From Dehalobacter alkaniphilus (GTDB taxonomy: Bacteria > Bacillota > Desulfitobacteriia > Desulfitobacteriales > Syntrophobotulaceae): a stretch of 64,000 nt of DNA. The notes under the pieces were generated by a model. The model searched no databases. It was not told the DNA's origin and worked only from the letters and a program-made list of their open reading frames with translations. The position numbers and the translations under genes are program-made. Positions 42,725 to 52,269 of this stretch are shown here, one piece after another; the stretch's first letter is position 1, and each line of letters opens with the position of its first letter. The DNA is taken from assembly GCA_040500365.1 (NCBI GenBank), contig CP148031.1, forward strand, positions 868,001 to 932,000. The letters run 5' to 3'.

Positions 42725-44048
42725 GAATGCGTATGTGGTTGACCCGGCCCAAGGATTGTCCGGGATCAATGATGTCTTGGTTAAAGATGGCGTTATCGTG
42801 AAATCAGCCGGGAACCTGCAGCCTGCAGACGTTCTGGAAGCGCTGGAAGCCCAGCGGCTTGACGATGTGCTGCAGGTTGAGGGGGAAGGAAAATATTTGT
42901 TCCCCGGTCTAATTGATGTGCACGTGCATCTCCGCGAACCCGGTCAAGAGGAGAAGGAAGATATCCGCAGCGGTTCCAGAGCTGCGATAAAAGGAGGATT
43001 TACCTCGATACTCGCCATGGCCAATACAACGCCGATTGTTGACAACCGTGCGCTAACGGAATTTGTGCGGCTGCAGGGAGAACGCGCCGCTATGGCCAGA
43101 GTCTATCCGATCGCGGCGGTAACGAAAGGTTTTCTTGGCAAAGAGCTGGTCGAGATGATGGATATCCTCGACGGCGGAGCAGTTGCGTTTTCCGATGACG
43201 GTAAAGGAATCCAGAATGCTGAGATGATGCGTCTGGCACTGGAATACGCCAAGCTAACCGGCTGCCCGATCATCAGCCATTGTGAAGATGACAGCCTGGC
43301 CGGACACGGTGTGATGCGCAAAGGTGAAATGAGTGCGAGACTCGGCTTAAGAGGAATTCCGGCCAGCGCCGAGAGCGTAATGGTGGCCAGGGATGTGCTG
43401 CTGGCGGCTGAAACAGGAGGGAAACTCCATATTGCGCATGTATCGACCAAAGAAAGTGTGCAGATTATCAGAGAAGCAAAAAAAATGGGTGTGGATGTAA
43501 CGGCCGAAGTGAATCCGCACCATCTGATCTTTATGGATCAGGATGTTAGCCTGACCAATGCCTCTTATAAAGTCAATCCACCGCTTCCTTCTGCAGAAGA
43601 CCAGATTGCGCTGTTGGAAGGCTTGCTGGACGGGACGATCGATATGCTGGCGACAGACCATGCCCCGCATACCTGGGAAGAAAAGACTCGGCCTTTTGCC
43701 GAAGCACCGTTTGGGATCAACGCGCTGGAAACAGTCCTAGCCGCAGTCTGGCAGAACCTCGTGTTAAAAGGAAAAATAACCCCGGATCAGGTCATCGCTT
43801 TATGGTCGGCGAACCCGGCTCGCCGTTTCGGCCTGCCGAGTGGAACACTTCAACCCGGGAGCCAGGCCGACTTGGTCCTGTTTGACCCGGAATACCGGGA
43901 AATGATTTCTGCGGAGACAATGGAGACAAAGTCGCAGAATACCCCTTTCCTGGGACAGGAGATGCAGGGATTCCCAGTAATGACCATTGTCGGCGGAAAA
44001 ATACGAATGGCCGGAAGAAAGCTTTTAGATAATAAGGAGGAAGCATAA
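42711..44048 (+). CDS. pyrC: PyrC, dihydroorotase (type I)
   Basis: 445 aa amidohydrolase. Zinc ligands H71 and H73 in DVHVHLREPG, with HCED, HVST and ATDHAPHT motifs further on. It closes carbamoyl aspartate to dihydroorotate. GTG start at 42711, six bases after GGAGGG, within the end of pyrB. Its stop overlaps the carA start. Confidence 0.97.
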   Translation: MLWIKNAYVVDPAQGLSGINDVLVKDGVIVKSAGNLQPADVLEALEAQRLDDVLQVEGEGKYLFPGLIDVHVHLREPGQEEKEDIRSGSRAAIKGGFTSILAMANTTPIVDNRALTEFVRLQGERAAMARVYPIAAVTKGFLGKELVEMMDILDGGAVAFSDDGKGIQNAEMMRLALEYAKLTGCPIISHCEDDSLAGHGVMRKGEMSARLGLRGIPASAESVMVARDVLLAAETGGKLHIAHVSTKESVQIIREAKKMGVDVTAEVNPHHLIFMDQDVSLTNASYKVNPPLPSAEDQIALLEGLLDGTIDMLATDHAPHTWEEKTRPFAEAPFGINALETVLAAVWQNLVLKGKITPDQVIALWSANPARRFGLPSGTLQPGSQADLVLFDPEYREMISAETMETKSQNTPFLGQEMQGFPVMTIVGGKIRMAGRKLLDNKEEA

Positions 44049-45142
44049 TGGCTTGGCTGGTTTTAAGTGACGGAAAAGCTTTTGAAGGAGAAAAATTTGG
44101 TTCCTGGATTGGCCGAGACCACGTGATCAAAGGGGAAGTCGTATTCAATACTTCGATGTGCGGATATCAGGAGATGATCACCGATTTGTCCTATGCCGGA
44201 CAAATCCTGACATTTACGCACCCGCAGATCGGGAACTACGGCTGGCATAATGAAGAGAGCGAAGCTGACAAGGTACTGCTTAAGGGTATCATCGTGCGGG
44301 AGCTCTCGGCTGGCGAAGGCAGCCTGCATGCCGATGGAAGCCTGGAAGATTTCTGTATGAAACAGAATATCCCTGGCTTAAAAGGCGTCGATACCCGGGC
44401 GTTGACCCGCTATATCCGGAACAATGGGACGATGTCCGGCATAATGGTCGAGAAACTGGAACAGGCCGCAGCGTTCTGGCAGAAAAGCACGCCGCAGGAT
44501 TTTGACCCTGAAAAACATTGGGTGTACCAGGCGACATCTGACGAAGAATATGTCATTCCCGGTAACGGTCCGGAGTTGGCCGTACTTGATCTTGGCGCCA
44601 AAAAGAATATTTTGCGCTGCCTGCAAAAAAGAGGTTACCGGCTGCATGTTTTCCCTGCAGGGACTCCCTCTCAGAAAATAATGGAGTTGAGGCCACAGGG
44701 ACTTGTGCTGAGCAATGGACCTGGAGATCCATCCCGTCTGCCGGAGATCGCCGAGAATATGGGGAAACTGATTGCAGAATTACCGATTATGGGAATTTGT
44801 ATGGGTCATCAGATTATGGCAATAGCCGCGGGCGCTTCAACCTACAAGCTACCGTTTGGGCATCGCGGAGGGAACCATCCTGTTCAGAACAAAGAAACGG
44901 GCAAAGTAACCATGACTTCTCAGAACCATGGTTATGCTGTCAGTGAAGAATCGCTTCGAGGAACTGGGTTTAACATCATGTATGCGAATTTGAATGATGG
45001 CACGGTTGAAGGCCTGAAGCACGAAAAATATCCGGTTTTAACTGTGCAATATCATCCTGAAGCTGCACCGGGCCCTGAGGAAAATGATGAAATATTTGAC
45101 CGCTTTGCAGAGATGCTGAACGCTAATTGGGGGGAAATGTAA
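44048..45142 (+). CDS. carA: CarA, carbamoyl phosphate synthase small chain
   Basis: 364 aa glutaminase subunit. N-terminal CPSase domain (NTSMCGYQEMITDLSYAGQ) and class I amidotransferase domain with nucleophile Cys in GICMGHQ and the His-Glu pair in YHPEA. It supplies ammonia to CarB. TAATG overlap with pyrC and an immediate carB start show a tightly coupled operon. Confidence 0.97.
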   Translation: MAWLVLSDGKAFEGEKFGSWIGRDHVIKGEVVFNTSMCGYQEMITDLSYAGQILTFTHPQIGNYGWHNEESEADKVLLKGIIVRELSAGEGSLHADGSLEDFCMKQNIPGLKGVDTRALTRYIRNNGTMSGIMVEKLEQAAAFWQKSTPQDFDPEKHWVYQATSDEEYVIPGNGPELAVLDLGAKKNILRCLQKRGYRLHVFPAGTPSQKIMELRPQGLVLSNGPGDPSRLPEIAENMGKLIAELPIMGICMGHQIMAIAAGASTYKLPFGHRGGNHPVQNKETGKVTMTSQNHGYAVSEESLRGTGFNIMYANLNDGTVEGLKHEKYPVLTVQYHPEAAPGPEENDEIFDRFAEMLNANWGEM

Positions 45143-48100
45143 ATGCCGAAACAAAATTGGCGGAAGGTCATGGTGATTGGTTCAGGACCCATCGTGATCG
45201 GACAGGCGGCTGAATTTGACTATGCTGGAACGCAGGCCTGTCGGGCTTTAAGGGAAGAAGGCGTGGAAATTGTTCTGGTCAATTCCAATCCGGCTACGAT
45301 TATGACGGATAAGGAAATTGCCGATAAAGTATATATCGAGCCTCTGACACTGGAGTTTTTGGAGAGAATTATTGAGAAGGAAAGACCCGACGGACTCATT
45401 CCGACTATGGGCGGCCAAACTGGACTGAACCTGGCTTTCCAGCTAGCCAAAGCCGGTATTCTGGACCGCTGTGGTGTTACGCTTTTGGGAACGCCGCTGG
45501 AGAGCATCAGCAAGGCGGAGGACAGGGAGCTTTTCCGGAATTTGATGAACGAAATCGGGGAACCGATCCCGGCAAGTTCGATTGTTTCTGATGTGCAGGA
45601 GGCCCTGGAATTTGCTGAAGAAATCGGCTATCCGGTGATTGTTCGACCGGCATTCACGCTGGGCGGTACCGGCGGCGGAATCGCCAAAGATGCGGATGCC
45701 CTGGCAACGATTGCCGCCAGCGGAATCAAAGCCAGTATGATTGGGCAGATTCTAATCGAAAAAAGTGTAGCCGGCTGGAAAGAAATTGAGTATGAGGTGC
45801 TGCGGGACAGCTGCGGCAATAGTATCACGGTTTGCCATATGGAAAATATAGATCCTGTCGGCGTCCATACCGGTGACAGCATCGTCGTGGCGCCCTGTCA
45901 GACGCTTACGGATAAGGAAGTTCAGACACTTCGGACTTCGGCCCTGAAAATCGTGGCGGCCCTCGGTATTGAGGGAGGCTGCAATGTTCAATATGCGCTG
46001 CATCCGGAAAGACTTGAATACTGTGTCATTGAGGTCAATCCGCGTTTGAGCCGTTCGAGCGCGCTGGCTTCCAAAGCGACCGGTTATCCGATTGCGAAGG
46101 TAGCTGCCAAAATAGCGATTGGCTATACGCTGGCTGAACTGCCGAATGCAGTAACCGGGAAGACTTCGGCCTGCTTTGAACCTGCGATCGACTATGTGGT
46201 CGTGAAAATCCCGCGCTGGCCTTTCGATAAATTTTCCGATGCCGACCGCAGGATTGGTACGCAAATGAAGGCGACCGGAGAGGTTATGGGTTTGGGCCGT
46301 AATTTGGAGACGGCCCTCTTAAAGGCAGTACGCTCCCTAGAAACTAAAGCCTACGGCATCCTGCTTGAAGAGATGGAGTATATCGACGATGAACTTCTTC
46401 GGAAAAGATGTAGCCTGCCGGAGGATAATCTGCTCTTCGTGATCGCGGAAGCTTTCCGGAGGGGATGGACTGTAGACGAAATTAATCGGTTAAATGAGTG
46501 GAATCCTTACTTTTTGAAGAAAATAGAAGGGATTGTCAGGACATCCGCAGAAATAAAGCAACAGATCTGGGATTTGACAGTTCTGGCGAAAGCAAAACGG
46601 CTTGGTTATTCCGACCGTCAGATTGCCAGACTTTGGAATACGACAGAGCAGCAGGTCTATGATTTCAGGATCCAAAACAACCTGAAGCCTGTCTTTAAAA
46701 TGGTCGATACCTGCGCCGGGGAGTTTGAGGCGACGACCCCGTACTTTTACTCGAGCTATGATGTCGAGGATGAGGTCCAGCCGACAGATCGACGGAAAGT
46801 TGTCGTCCTGGGATCGGGGCCGATCAGGATCGGTCAGGGCATCGAGTTTGATTATTGCTCGGTTCATGCTGTGAAGGCGCTGCGCAAGGCAGGTATTGAG
46901 AGTATCATTATCAACAATAATCCGGAAACAGTGTCTACTGACTTTGATACGGCCGATAGGCTTTACTTTGAACCGCTCACAATTGAGGATGTCACGGCAG
47001 TCCTCGAGAAAGAAAAACCTGAGGGTATCGTCGTCCAATTTGGCGGACAGACTGCGATCGGGTTATGCAAAGGACTGGCGGAACGCGGTTACCGGGTTCT
47101 TGGCACGACGGTTGAAGACACGGACAGAGCGGAAGAGAGAGGAATCTTTGATGAAGTTCTGCAGCAGCTGGGTGCTCGCCGGCCCCGCGGCGGATGTGTT
47201 TCCAGCATGGAAGAAGCTGAAAAGCTTGCAGAGGATATCGGTTATCCGCTGATTGTACGTCCTTCCTATGTGCTTGGAGGAAGAGCTATGCAAATTGTTT
47301 ATGAGCCTCAGGAACTCCAGGGCGTATTTGCAAGGGCTTTGGCGGATTTTCCGGGACAAAGCATCTGGATCGACCAGTATCTTCTCGGCAAAGAGGTCGA
47401 AGTCGATGCGATTTCCGACGGGGAAACCGTCTGCATTCCCGGAATCATGGAACATCTGGAACGGGCCGGTATTCATTCCGGCGATTCGATTGCGGTCTAT
47501 CCGCCGCAAACGGTTGCAGACCACGTCAAGGAAATCATCGAGGACTTAACCGTTTCGCTGGCCCGGAGCCTGCGGATAAAAGGCTTGTTGAATATCCAGT
47601 ATGTCATCTATAAAGATCAGGTCTATGTTTTGGAAGTCAATCCCCGCTCCAGCCGTACGGTTCCTTTCTTAAGCAAGATTACCGGCGTGCCGATTGTGGA
47701 ATTGGCCACCCGGGTTATTCTTGGAGAGAAGCTGGGAAGCATGGGTATTAAATCCGGTTTGTGGCCGGTTGGAGAGAAGGTTGCGGTAAAAGCGCCGGTA
47801 TTCTCTTTCTCCAAGCTGCTGCTCGTTGAACCTTCTCTGGGTCCCGAAATGAAATCAACCGGAGAAGTCATGGGGATTGATTATGATTATGAAAAAGCGC
47901 TCCAGAAAGCATTGATGGCCGCCGGCATGCAGATATCGGTTTACGGCACGCTGCTTGCCACCCTGGCTGACCGTGATAAAGAAGACGGGATACGGCTGGT
48001 TAAACGTTTTGCCAAACTTGGCTTTAGAATCATTGCCACGGAAGGGACGGCCAAGGCGATTCGCCAGTCCGGTATTGAAGTTGACACGGTTGGTAAACTT

Positions 48101-48319
48101 CATTCCGGATCGGACGATATCACTGAGAAAATCCGCAAGGGTCGTGTCCAGTGTGTCTTAAATACAACCACACATGGCAGAATCATTGCCAGCGACGGTT
48201 TTGCGATCCGTAGAAGTGCCGTCGAACATGGCGTACCGTGCTTTACCAGTATGGATACGGCTGAAGCCTGGCTGCATGTTCTGGAGGCCAATACGCCGAG
48301 CATCATACCGCTCGGCTAA
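45143..48319 (+). CDS. carB: CarB, carbamoyl phosphate synthase large chain
   Basis: 1058 aa with the full duplicated structure: two ATP-grasp halves, each starting with a conserved GSGPIxIGQ motif (VIGSGPIVIGQAAEFDYAGTQA and, near residue 555, VLGSGPIRIGQGIEFDYCSVHA), and a C-terminal allosteric MGS-like domain (about 930-1058). It makes carbamoyl phosphate from bicarbonate, ATP and ammonia. The ATG follows the carA stop directly. A palindromic repeat separates it from pyrK. Confidence 0.98.
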   Translation: MPKQNWRKVMVIGSGPIVIGQAAEFDYAGTQACRALREEGVEIVLVNSNPATIMTDKEIADKVYIEPLTLEFLERIIEKERPDGLIPTMGGQTGLNLAFQLAKAGILDRCGVTLLGTPLESISKAEDRELFRNLMNEIGEPIPASSIVSDVQEALEFAEEIGYPVIVRPAFTLGGTGGGIAKDADALATIAASGIKASMIGQILIEKSVAGWKEIEYEVLRDSCGNSITVCHMENIDPVGVHTGDSIVVAPCQTLTDKEVQTLRTSALKIVAALGIEGGCNVQYALHPERLEYCVIEVNPRLSRSSALASKATGYPIAKVAAKIAIGYTLAELPNAVTGKTSACFEPAIDYVVVKIPRWPFDKFSDADRRIGTQMKATGEVMGLGRNLETALLKAVRSLETKAYGILLEEMEYIDDELLRKRCSLPEDNLLFVIAEAFRRGWTVDEINRLNEWNPYFLKKIEGIVRTSAEIKQQIWDLTVLAKAKRLGYSDRQIARLWNTTEQQVYDFRIQNNLKPVFKMVDTCAGEFEATTPYFYSSYDVEDEVQPTDRRKVVVLGSGPIRIGQGIEFDYCSVHAVKALRKAGIESIIINNNPETVSTDFDTADRLYFEPLTIEDVTAVLEKEKPEGIVVQFGGQTAIGLCKGLAERGYRVLGTTVEDTDRAEERGIFDEVLQQLGARRPRGGCVSSMEEAEKLAEDIGYPLIVRPSYVLGGRAMQIVYEPQELQGVFARALADFPGQSIWIDQYLLGKEVEVDAISDGETVCIPGIMEHLERAGIHSGDSIAVYPPQTVADHVKEIIEDLTVSLARSLRIKGLLNIQYVIYKDQVYVLEVNPRSSRTVPFLSKITGVPIVELATRVILGEKLGSMGIKSGLWPVGEKVAVKAPVFSFSKLLLVEPSLGPEMKSTGEVMGIDYDYEKALQKALMAAGMQISVYGTLLATLADRDKEDGIRLVKRFAKLGFRIIATEGTAKAIRQSGIEVDTVGKLHSGSDDITEKIRKGRVQCVLNTTTHGRIIASDGFAIRRSAVEHGVPCFTSMDTAEAWLHVLEANTPSIIPLG

Positions 48320-48354
48320 TCTAAGTAGCTATACCTTTCACTGGCTGCAGACTA

Positions 48355-48459
48355 GTCTCCGTAATGGATGGCCAGCGCCAAGCGGAGCACGGATGCGAAG
48401 CGCGGGATTTTGTGTCAGGGATGACACAACGACCGAAAGCGGTGATCCGTTACGGAGAC
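48355..48459 (-). repeat. palindromic element R4, reverse orientation
   Basis: 105 bp. Ends GTCTCCGTAATGGAT and ATCCGTTACGGAGAC pair with one G-T. Flanked by TA on both sides. Reverse-complemented, its core (CCGCTTTCGG, TTGTGTCA..TGACACAA, CCCGCGCTTCGC) matches the family. It lies between carB and pyrK inside the operon. Confidence 0.88.
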
Positions 48460-48515
48460 TAACCGAGCATTGTTGTAATGTAATATACGAATCGATCTAC
48501 AGGGAGTTGAGCATC

Positions 48516-49343
48516 ATGAACCTCAAGGAAAAAGTCGTGATTAATGAAGGGATCGGACACCCCGCTCAAGGCTTGTACAAACTTGTTTTGAGCGGAGAAG
48601 CTGCAAAAACAGCTCGACCAGGCCAGTTCCTGCATATCCAGGTCACGGACACGAGTGACCCGCTTCTGCGCAGACCACTTAGCATTGCCGGGATCGACCC
48701 TGAACGTGGAGAAGTGACCATCTACTACAGAATCAAAGGGAAAGGAACTGAACTACTCTCGAGGATACCGGCGGGTCAAGTGCTTAGTGTGCTGGGACCG
48801 CTGGGGACGGGCTTTTCAATCCCGGAGAAAGGGGAACTTCTGCTGATTGCAGGCGGAATAGGGATGTTTCCGCTGTTCTCTGTAATCCAGTCCGCGGAGA
48901 AATATCCAGTAAAGATAAAAGTCCTCTGGGGAGGAGAAAACAAAGATTTTCTGGACAGTGCAGATTTGAATCTACTGCTGCAAAAAGGTTTGGATGTTGA
49001 ACTTTCAACGCTGGACGGAAGTTTTGGAGAGAAAGGTCTGGTCACCACACTGCTGGAAAAGCATCTGGCTGTCGGAAGCACGCATGAATTGCTGCGCGAG
49101 GGGCTTCTGCAGGCTGCAGCCTGTGGTCCGAACGGTATGCTGAAGGCTGTCGCAGGAATTTGCCTAAACAGCGATGTTCCGCTGGAGGTTTCTTTGGAAG
49201 AGCGGATGGCCTGCGGGGTAGGCGCATGTTTGGGCTGTGTCTGTACTGTCAGAGCCGAAAACGGCGGACTGAAACGAAAACGCGTCTGCAAAGAGGGACC
49301 AGTAATGAATGGGCAGGAGGTGGTCTGGGATGCAGACATTTAA
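48516..49343 (+). CDS. pyrK: PyrK, dihydroorotate dehydrogenase electron transfer subunit
   Basis: 275 aa. Ferredoxin reductase-like FAD domain (DPLLRRPLSIAGI), NAD-binding domain (LLLIAGGIGMFPLFSV) and a C-terminal [2Fe-2S] site with four Cys in ERMACGVGACLGCVCTV and RVCKEGPV. It passes electrons from PyrD to NAD+. The ATG at 48516 has AGGGAG nine bases upstream; a frame open back into carB and the repeat is not used. Overlaps pyrD by 14 bases. Confidence 0.96.
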   Translation: MNLKEKVVINEGIGHPAQGLYKLVLSGEAAKTARPGQFLHIQVTDTSDPLLRRPLSIAGIDPERGEVTIYYRIKGKGTELLSRIPAGQVLSVLGPLGTGFSIPEKGELLLIAGGIGMFPLFSVIQSAEKYPVKIKVLWGGENKDFLDSADLNLLLQKGLDVELSTLDGSFGEKGLVTTLLEKHLAVGSTHELLREGLLQAAACGPNGMLKAVAGICLNSDVPLEVSLEERMACGVGACLGCVCTVRAENGGLKRKRVCKEGPVMNGQEVVWDADI

Positions 49344-50256
49344 TCTTGAGACTGATCTGGCAGGATTAAAGCTTAAAAATCCTGTCATCACTGCCTCCGG
49401 CACGTATGGCTTCGGTGAAACCTATGCTCCGTTTTATGAACCCTCTGTTCTCGGTGGGATCACAGTCAAAGGGATTACACCGCTTCCGCGTCTTGGGAAT
49501 CCTGTACCGAGGCTCGCGGAGACTCCATCAGGCCTACTGAATTCTGTAGGCTTGGAAAACCCCGGACTGGAGGCTTTCTTAAAAAACTATCTACCGGAGT
49601 TAGCCTTGCTGGACACAGCAGTGATTGTCAATATCTCGGGCTTCTCACTGGAAGATTATGCTCTGATGGCATCATCCTTCCAACGCGGCTGCGGGATTGC
49701 AGCCCTGGAAGTTAACATCTCTTGTCCGAACATCAAACACGGCGGGATGGCTTTCGGAACTGATCCCAAGAGTGCGGAAGAAGTCATCGCTGCCGTCAGA
49801 AAGGAAACGGATCTGCCGTTGATTGCGAAGCTGTCTCCGAATGTGACCGATATTACAGCGATGGCTAAAGCTGTGGAAAGTGGCGGGGCGGATATCATTT
49901 CTTTGATTAATACGCTTCTGGGCATGCAGATTGATCTCAATGCCCAGAAACCGGTGTTGGCCAACACGATGGGGGGGTTATCCGGTCCCGCAGTCCGGCC
50001 GGTAGCCGTCAGAATGGTCTATCAGGTCTATCAGACTGTAAAGCTGCCGGTCATCGGCATGGGAGGAATTTTGACCTGGCAGGATGCTATCGAGTTCATG
50101 CTGGCAGGTGCTTCGGCAGTGAGCATCGGAACAGCTAATTTTGGCAATCCGCTTGCGCCTGTTGAGATTTTGGAAGGAATTAAGGCCTATTGCAATCAGA
50201 GAGGTTATCAGTCGGTCGGGGAAACCGTTGGACTTGCCCATGCGCAGAAAGGATGA
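49330..50256 (+). CDS. pyrD: PyrD, dihydroorotate dehydrogenase catalytic subunit (class 1B)
   Basis: 308 aa FMN enzyme. The catalytic Cys is in VNISCPNIKHGG; FMN contacts appear in PVITASGTYGFG and IGMGGILTWQDAIEFMLAGASAVSIGTA. The neighbouring PyrK identifies it as class 1B. ATG at 49330 with AGGAGGT eight bases upstream, inside the end of pyrK. Confidence 0.97.
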   Translation: MQTFNLETDLAGLKLKNPVITASGTYGFGETYAPFYEPSVLGGITVKGITPLPRLGNPVPRLAETPSGLLNSVGLENPGLEAFLKNYLPELALLDTAVIVNISGFSLEDYALMASSFQRGCGIAALEVNISCPNIKHGGMAFGTDPKSAEEVIAAVRKETDLPLIAKLSPNVTDITAMAKAVESGGADIISLINTLLGMQIDLNAQKPVLANTMGGLSGPAVRPVAVRMVYQVYQTVKLPVIGMGGILTWQDAIEFMLAGASAVSIGTANFGNPLAPVEILEGIKAYCNQRGYQSVGETVGLAHAQKG

Positions 50257-50260
50257 AAAA

Positions 50261-50953
50261 ATGGAAACTTTGCAAAGTTTAAATGAAAAAGTTATCGTTG
50301 CCCTGGATGTCAATACGAAAGAAAAAGCCCTGGACATTGCCCGGGTGCTTGCCGGCAGCGGGTGCTGGCTGAAGGTCGGCCTCGAGCTTTATGCGCTTTC
50401 AGGTTTAAGCCTGATTCAACAGTTCAAGGAGCTCGGATTTAAAATATTTCTCGATCTCAAGCTGCATGATATTCCTACCACCGTCGAAAAAACCCTAAGG
50501 GTGCTGACCGCCTCCGGCGTGGATATGATCAATGTCCACTGCAGCGGCGGATATGAAATGATGGCCAGAGCGGCCGAGGTCGGCCAAAAGGCCGGCAAAA
50601 CCATCATCGGCGTAACCGTCCTTACAAGTATGGGACAGGAAGACCTGACATCGATCGGGGTGCAGGGCAGTACGCAGGAGCAGGTACTGAAACTGGCAAT
50701 GCTCGCTAGGAAAGCAAATTTGAACGGGGTCGTTTCTTCCGCGCAGGAAGCAAAAATTCTCCGGGAGGAATGCGGAGAAGATTTTCTTCTCGTAACACCG
50801 GGGATCCGGCCGGCCTGGAGCGAAAAAAATGACCAAGTACGGGTTCTTACCCCGCGCATGGCCCTGGAAGCCGGAAGCTCTTATCTGGTAGTCGGCAGAC
50901 CGATTACCTTGAATGAGAATCCCAGGGAAGCCATAGAGCACCTATGGGATTAA
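50261..50953 (+). CDS. pyrF: PyrF, orotidine 5'-phosphate decarboxylase
   Basis: 230 aa TIM barrel. Catalytic Asp-Lys-Asp network in FLDLKLHDIPTTV and phosphate-site segment VTPGIRPAW with VVGRPIT. It gives UMP, the ligand sensed by PyrR. ATG at 50261, seven bases after AAAGGA and four bases after the pyrD stop. Last gene of the main pyr run; pyrE is 3.3 kb further, beyond two signalling genes. Confidence 0.97.
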   Translation: METLQSLNEKVIVALDVNTKEKALDIARVLAGSGCWLKVGLELYALSGLSLIQQFKELGFKIFLDLKLHDIPTTVEKTLRVLTASGVDMINVHCSGGYEMMARAAEVGQKAGKTIIGVTVLTSMGQEDLTSIGVQGSTQEQVLKLAMLARKANLNGVVSSAQEAKILREECGEDFLLVTPGIRPAWSEKNDQVRVLTPRMALEAGSSYLVVGRPITLNENPREAIEHLWD

Positions 50954-50972
50954 AATAGGAACAGTATTTGTA

Positions 50973-51001
50973 TTGACAGGATTTGGCTATCGTTATATAG
51001 T
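50973..51001 (+). promoter_or_regulatory. SigA-type promoter of the first GGDEF gene
   Basis: TTGACA, 17 bases, TATAGT, about 115 bases before the start codon. Two further TTGACA boxes (51016, 51078) lack a matching -10. Confidence 0.68.
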
Positions 51002-51114
51002 TGTGACGTTATAAGTTGACATGATATTGTTATATTGTTTGAAGCTATATTTTACAGCATAAAAATGACAGCATAACTTGACAGCATGAAAAAATTCATG
51101 AGGTTAGGCAATTC

Positions 51115-52269
51115 ATGAGGTTTGAACGTTTACGTAAATACTTTATGGTTCTTCCAAAAGAAAACAAGGATGAATTTTCGCGGCAGCTTTGGAAAGATAA
51201 TTTTTTAAAGCTAATTGTTGTCGCGGGATTTTTTAGCATTTGTGAGAGTTTGCTTCTGATTTTTTTCCCGCGTGCGGTCGTAGACGTTGAAATCAGCATA
51301 TTGATTTTTGTTCCGATCAGTTTGCTGATGCTTCCGCTTCTTATTCAAGTATACCGGAAATGCAACGTTTACAGAAAGGAAATCATCTATTGTACAGAAG
51401 TTGGATATTTAATCATTTTACTGGTTTTTGGCTGCGCGCTTAGTGTTCTGCCGCAAAATGAACTTGTTTCTATTAATCCCTATATTATTGCGGTATTCGG
51501 CATAGCAGCTTTTATCTATTTAACTCCTTTGACAAGTTTTATTTTGTATTTTACCATTTACCTTTTCTTTTTCGGGGTTATTCCATACTATCAACCCGAT
51601 CCATATACGGTGGAGATTCTGCGTATCAATGCCTTTATAATGAACCTGTGCGCCTGGATTTTTTGCAGGATGGTGTTCAGAATCAGATTATTGTCCTTGA
51701 TTTATAAGAAAGAAATTGAAACCAAGAATACAATATTGGCCGACCTATCCGTCCGCGATTCGATGACATCCCTATATAACCATGAAAATCTCTTTCTGAA
51801 ACTCAAGGAAGAGATTGAACGTGCCAAACGGATTGATTATCCACTGTCTATCATTATGATGGATATCGATGATTTTAAAGACATCAACGACCGGTTCGGT
51901 CATCAATGCGGAGACGATGTCATCATCCGTGTTGCCGGAATATTGAGCCAGGCATGCCGGAGTACCGATATTATCGGCAGATATGGCGGGGACGAATTCG
52001 TCATTATCCTGCCTGATACTGCCTCGGATGAGGTTTTATTCCTGGCGGAACGGCTGAGATATAAGATAGCACTAACTGATTTTCGGGAAGGCATACATAT
52101 AACAGTAAGCGGAGGAATCAGCGAGCTTAAAGAAGAATCGGCCGAGGAACTGATCAAAAAAGCTGACCTCCAGCTGTATAAAGCGAAAGCCAACGGTAGG
52201 AACCGGTTTGAGGCAGGATCTCTGGTAGACGATGTCCAGGGAAGCTTGTGGGCTAATTTCAGAGGATGA
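51115..52269 (+). CDS. membrane-bound diguanylate cyclase (GGDEF)
   Basis: 384 aa. About six hydrophobic spans in residues 25-200 form a membrane sensor region of no recognised type; the C-terminal GGDEF domain (about 215-375) has the intact active-site loop RYGGDEFV and DIDDFKDINDRFGHQCGD. It should make cyclic di-GMP. I see no RxxD inhibitory site at the usual place before GGDEF. Its 3' end overlaps that of the convergent next gene by 11 bases. It separates pyrF from pyrE. Confidence 0.9.
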   Translation: MRFERLRKYFMVLPKENKDEFSRQLWKDNFLKLIVVAGFFSICESLLLIFFPRAVVDVEISILIFVPISLLMLPLLIQVYRKCNVYRKEIIYCTEVGYLIILLVFGCALSVLPQNELVSINPYIIAVFGIAAFIYLTPLTSFILYFTIYLFFFGVIPYYQPDPYTVEILRINAFIMNLCAWIFCRMVFRIRLLSLIYKKEIETKNTILADLSVRDSMTSLYNHENLFLKLKEEIERAKRIDYPLSIIMMDIDDFKDINDRFGHQCGDDVIIRVAGILSQACRSTDIIGRYGGDEFVIILPDTASDEVLFLAERLRYKIALTDFREGIHITVSGGISELKEESAEELIKKADLQLYKAKANGRNRFEAGSLVDDVQGSLWANFRG

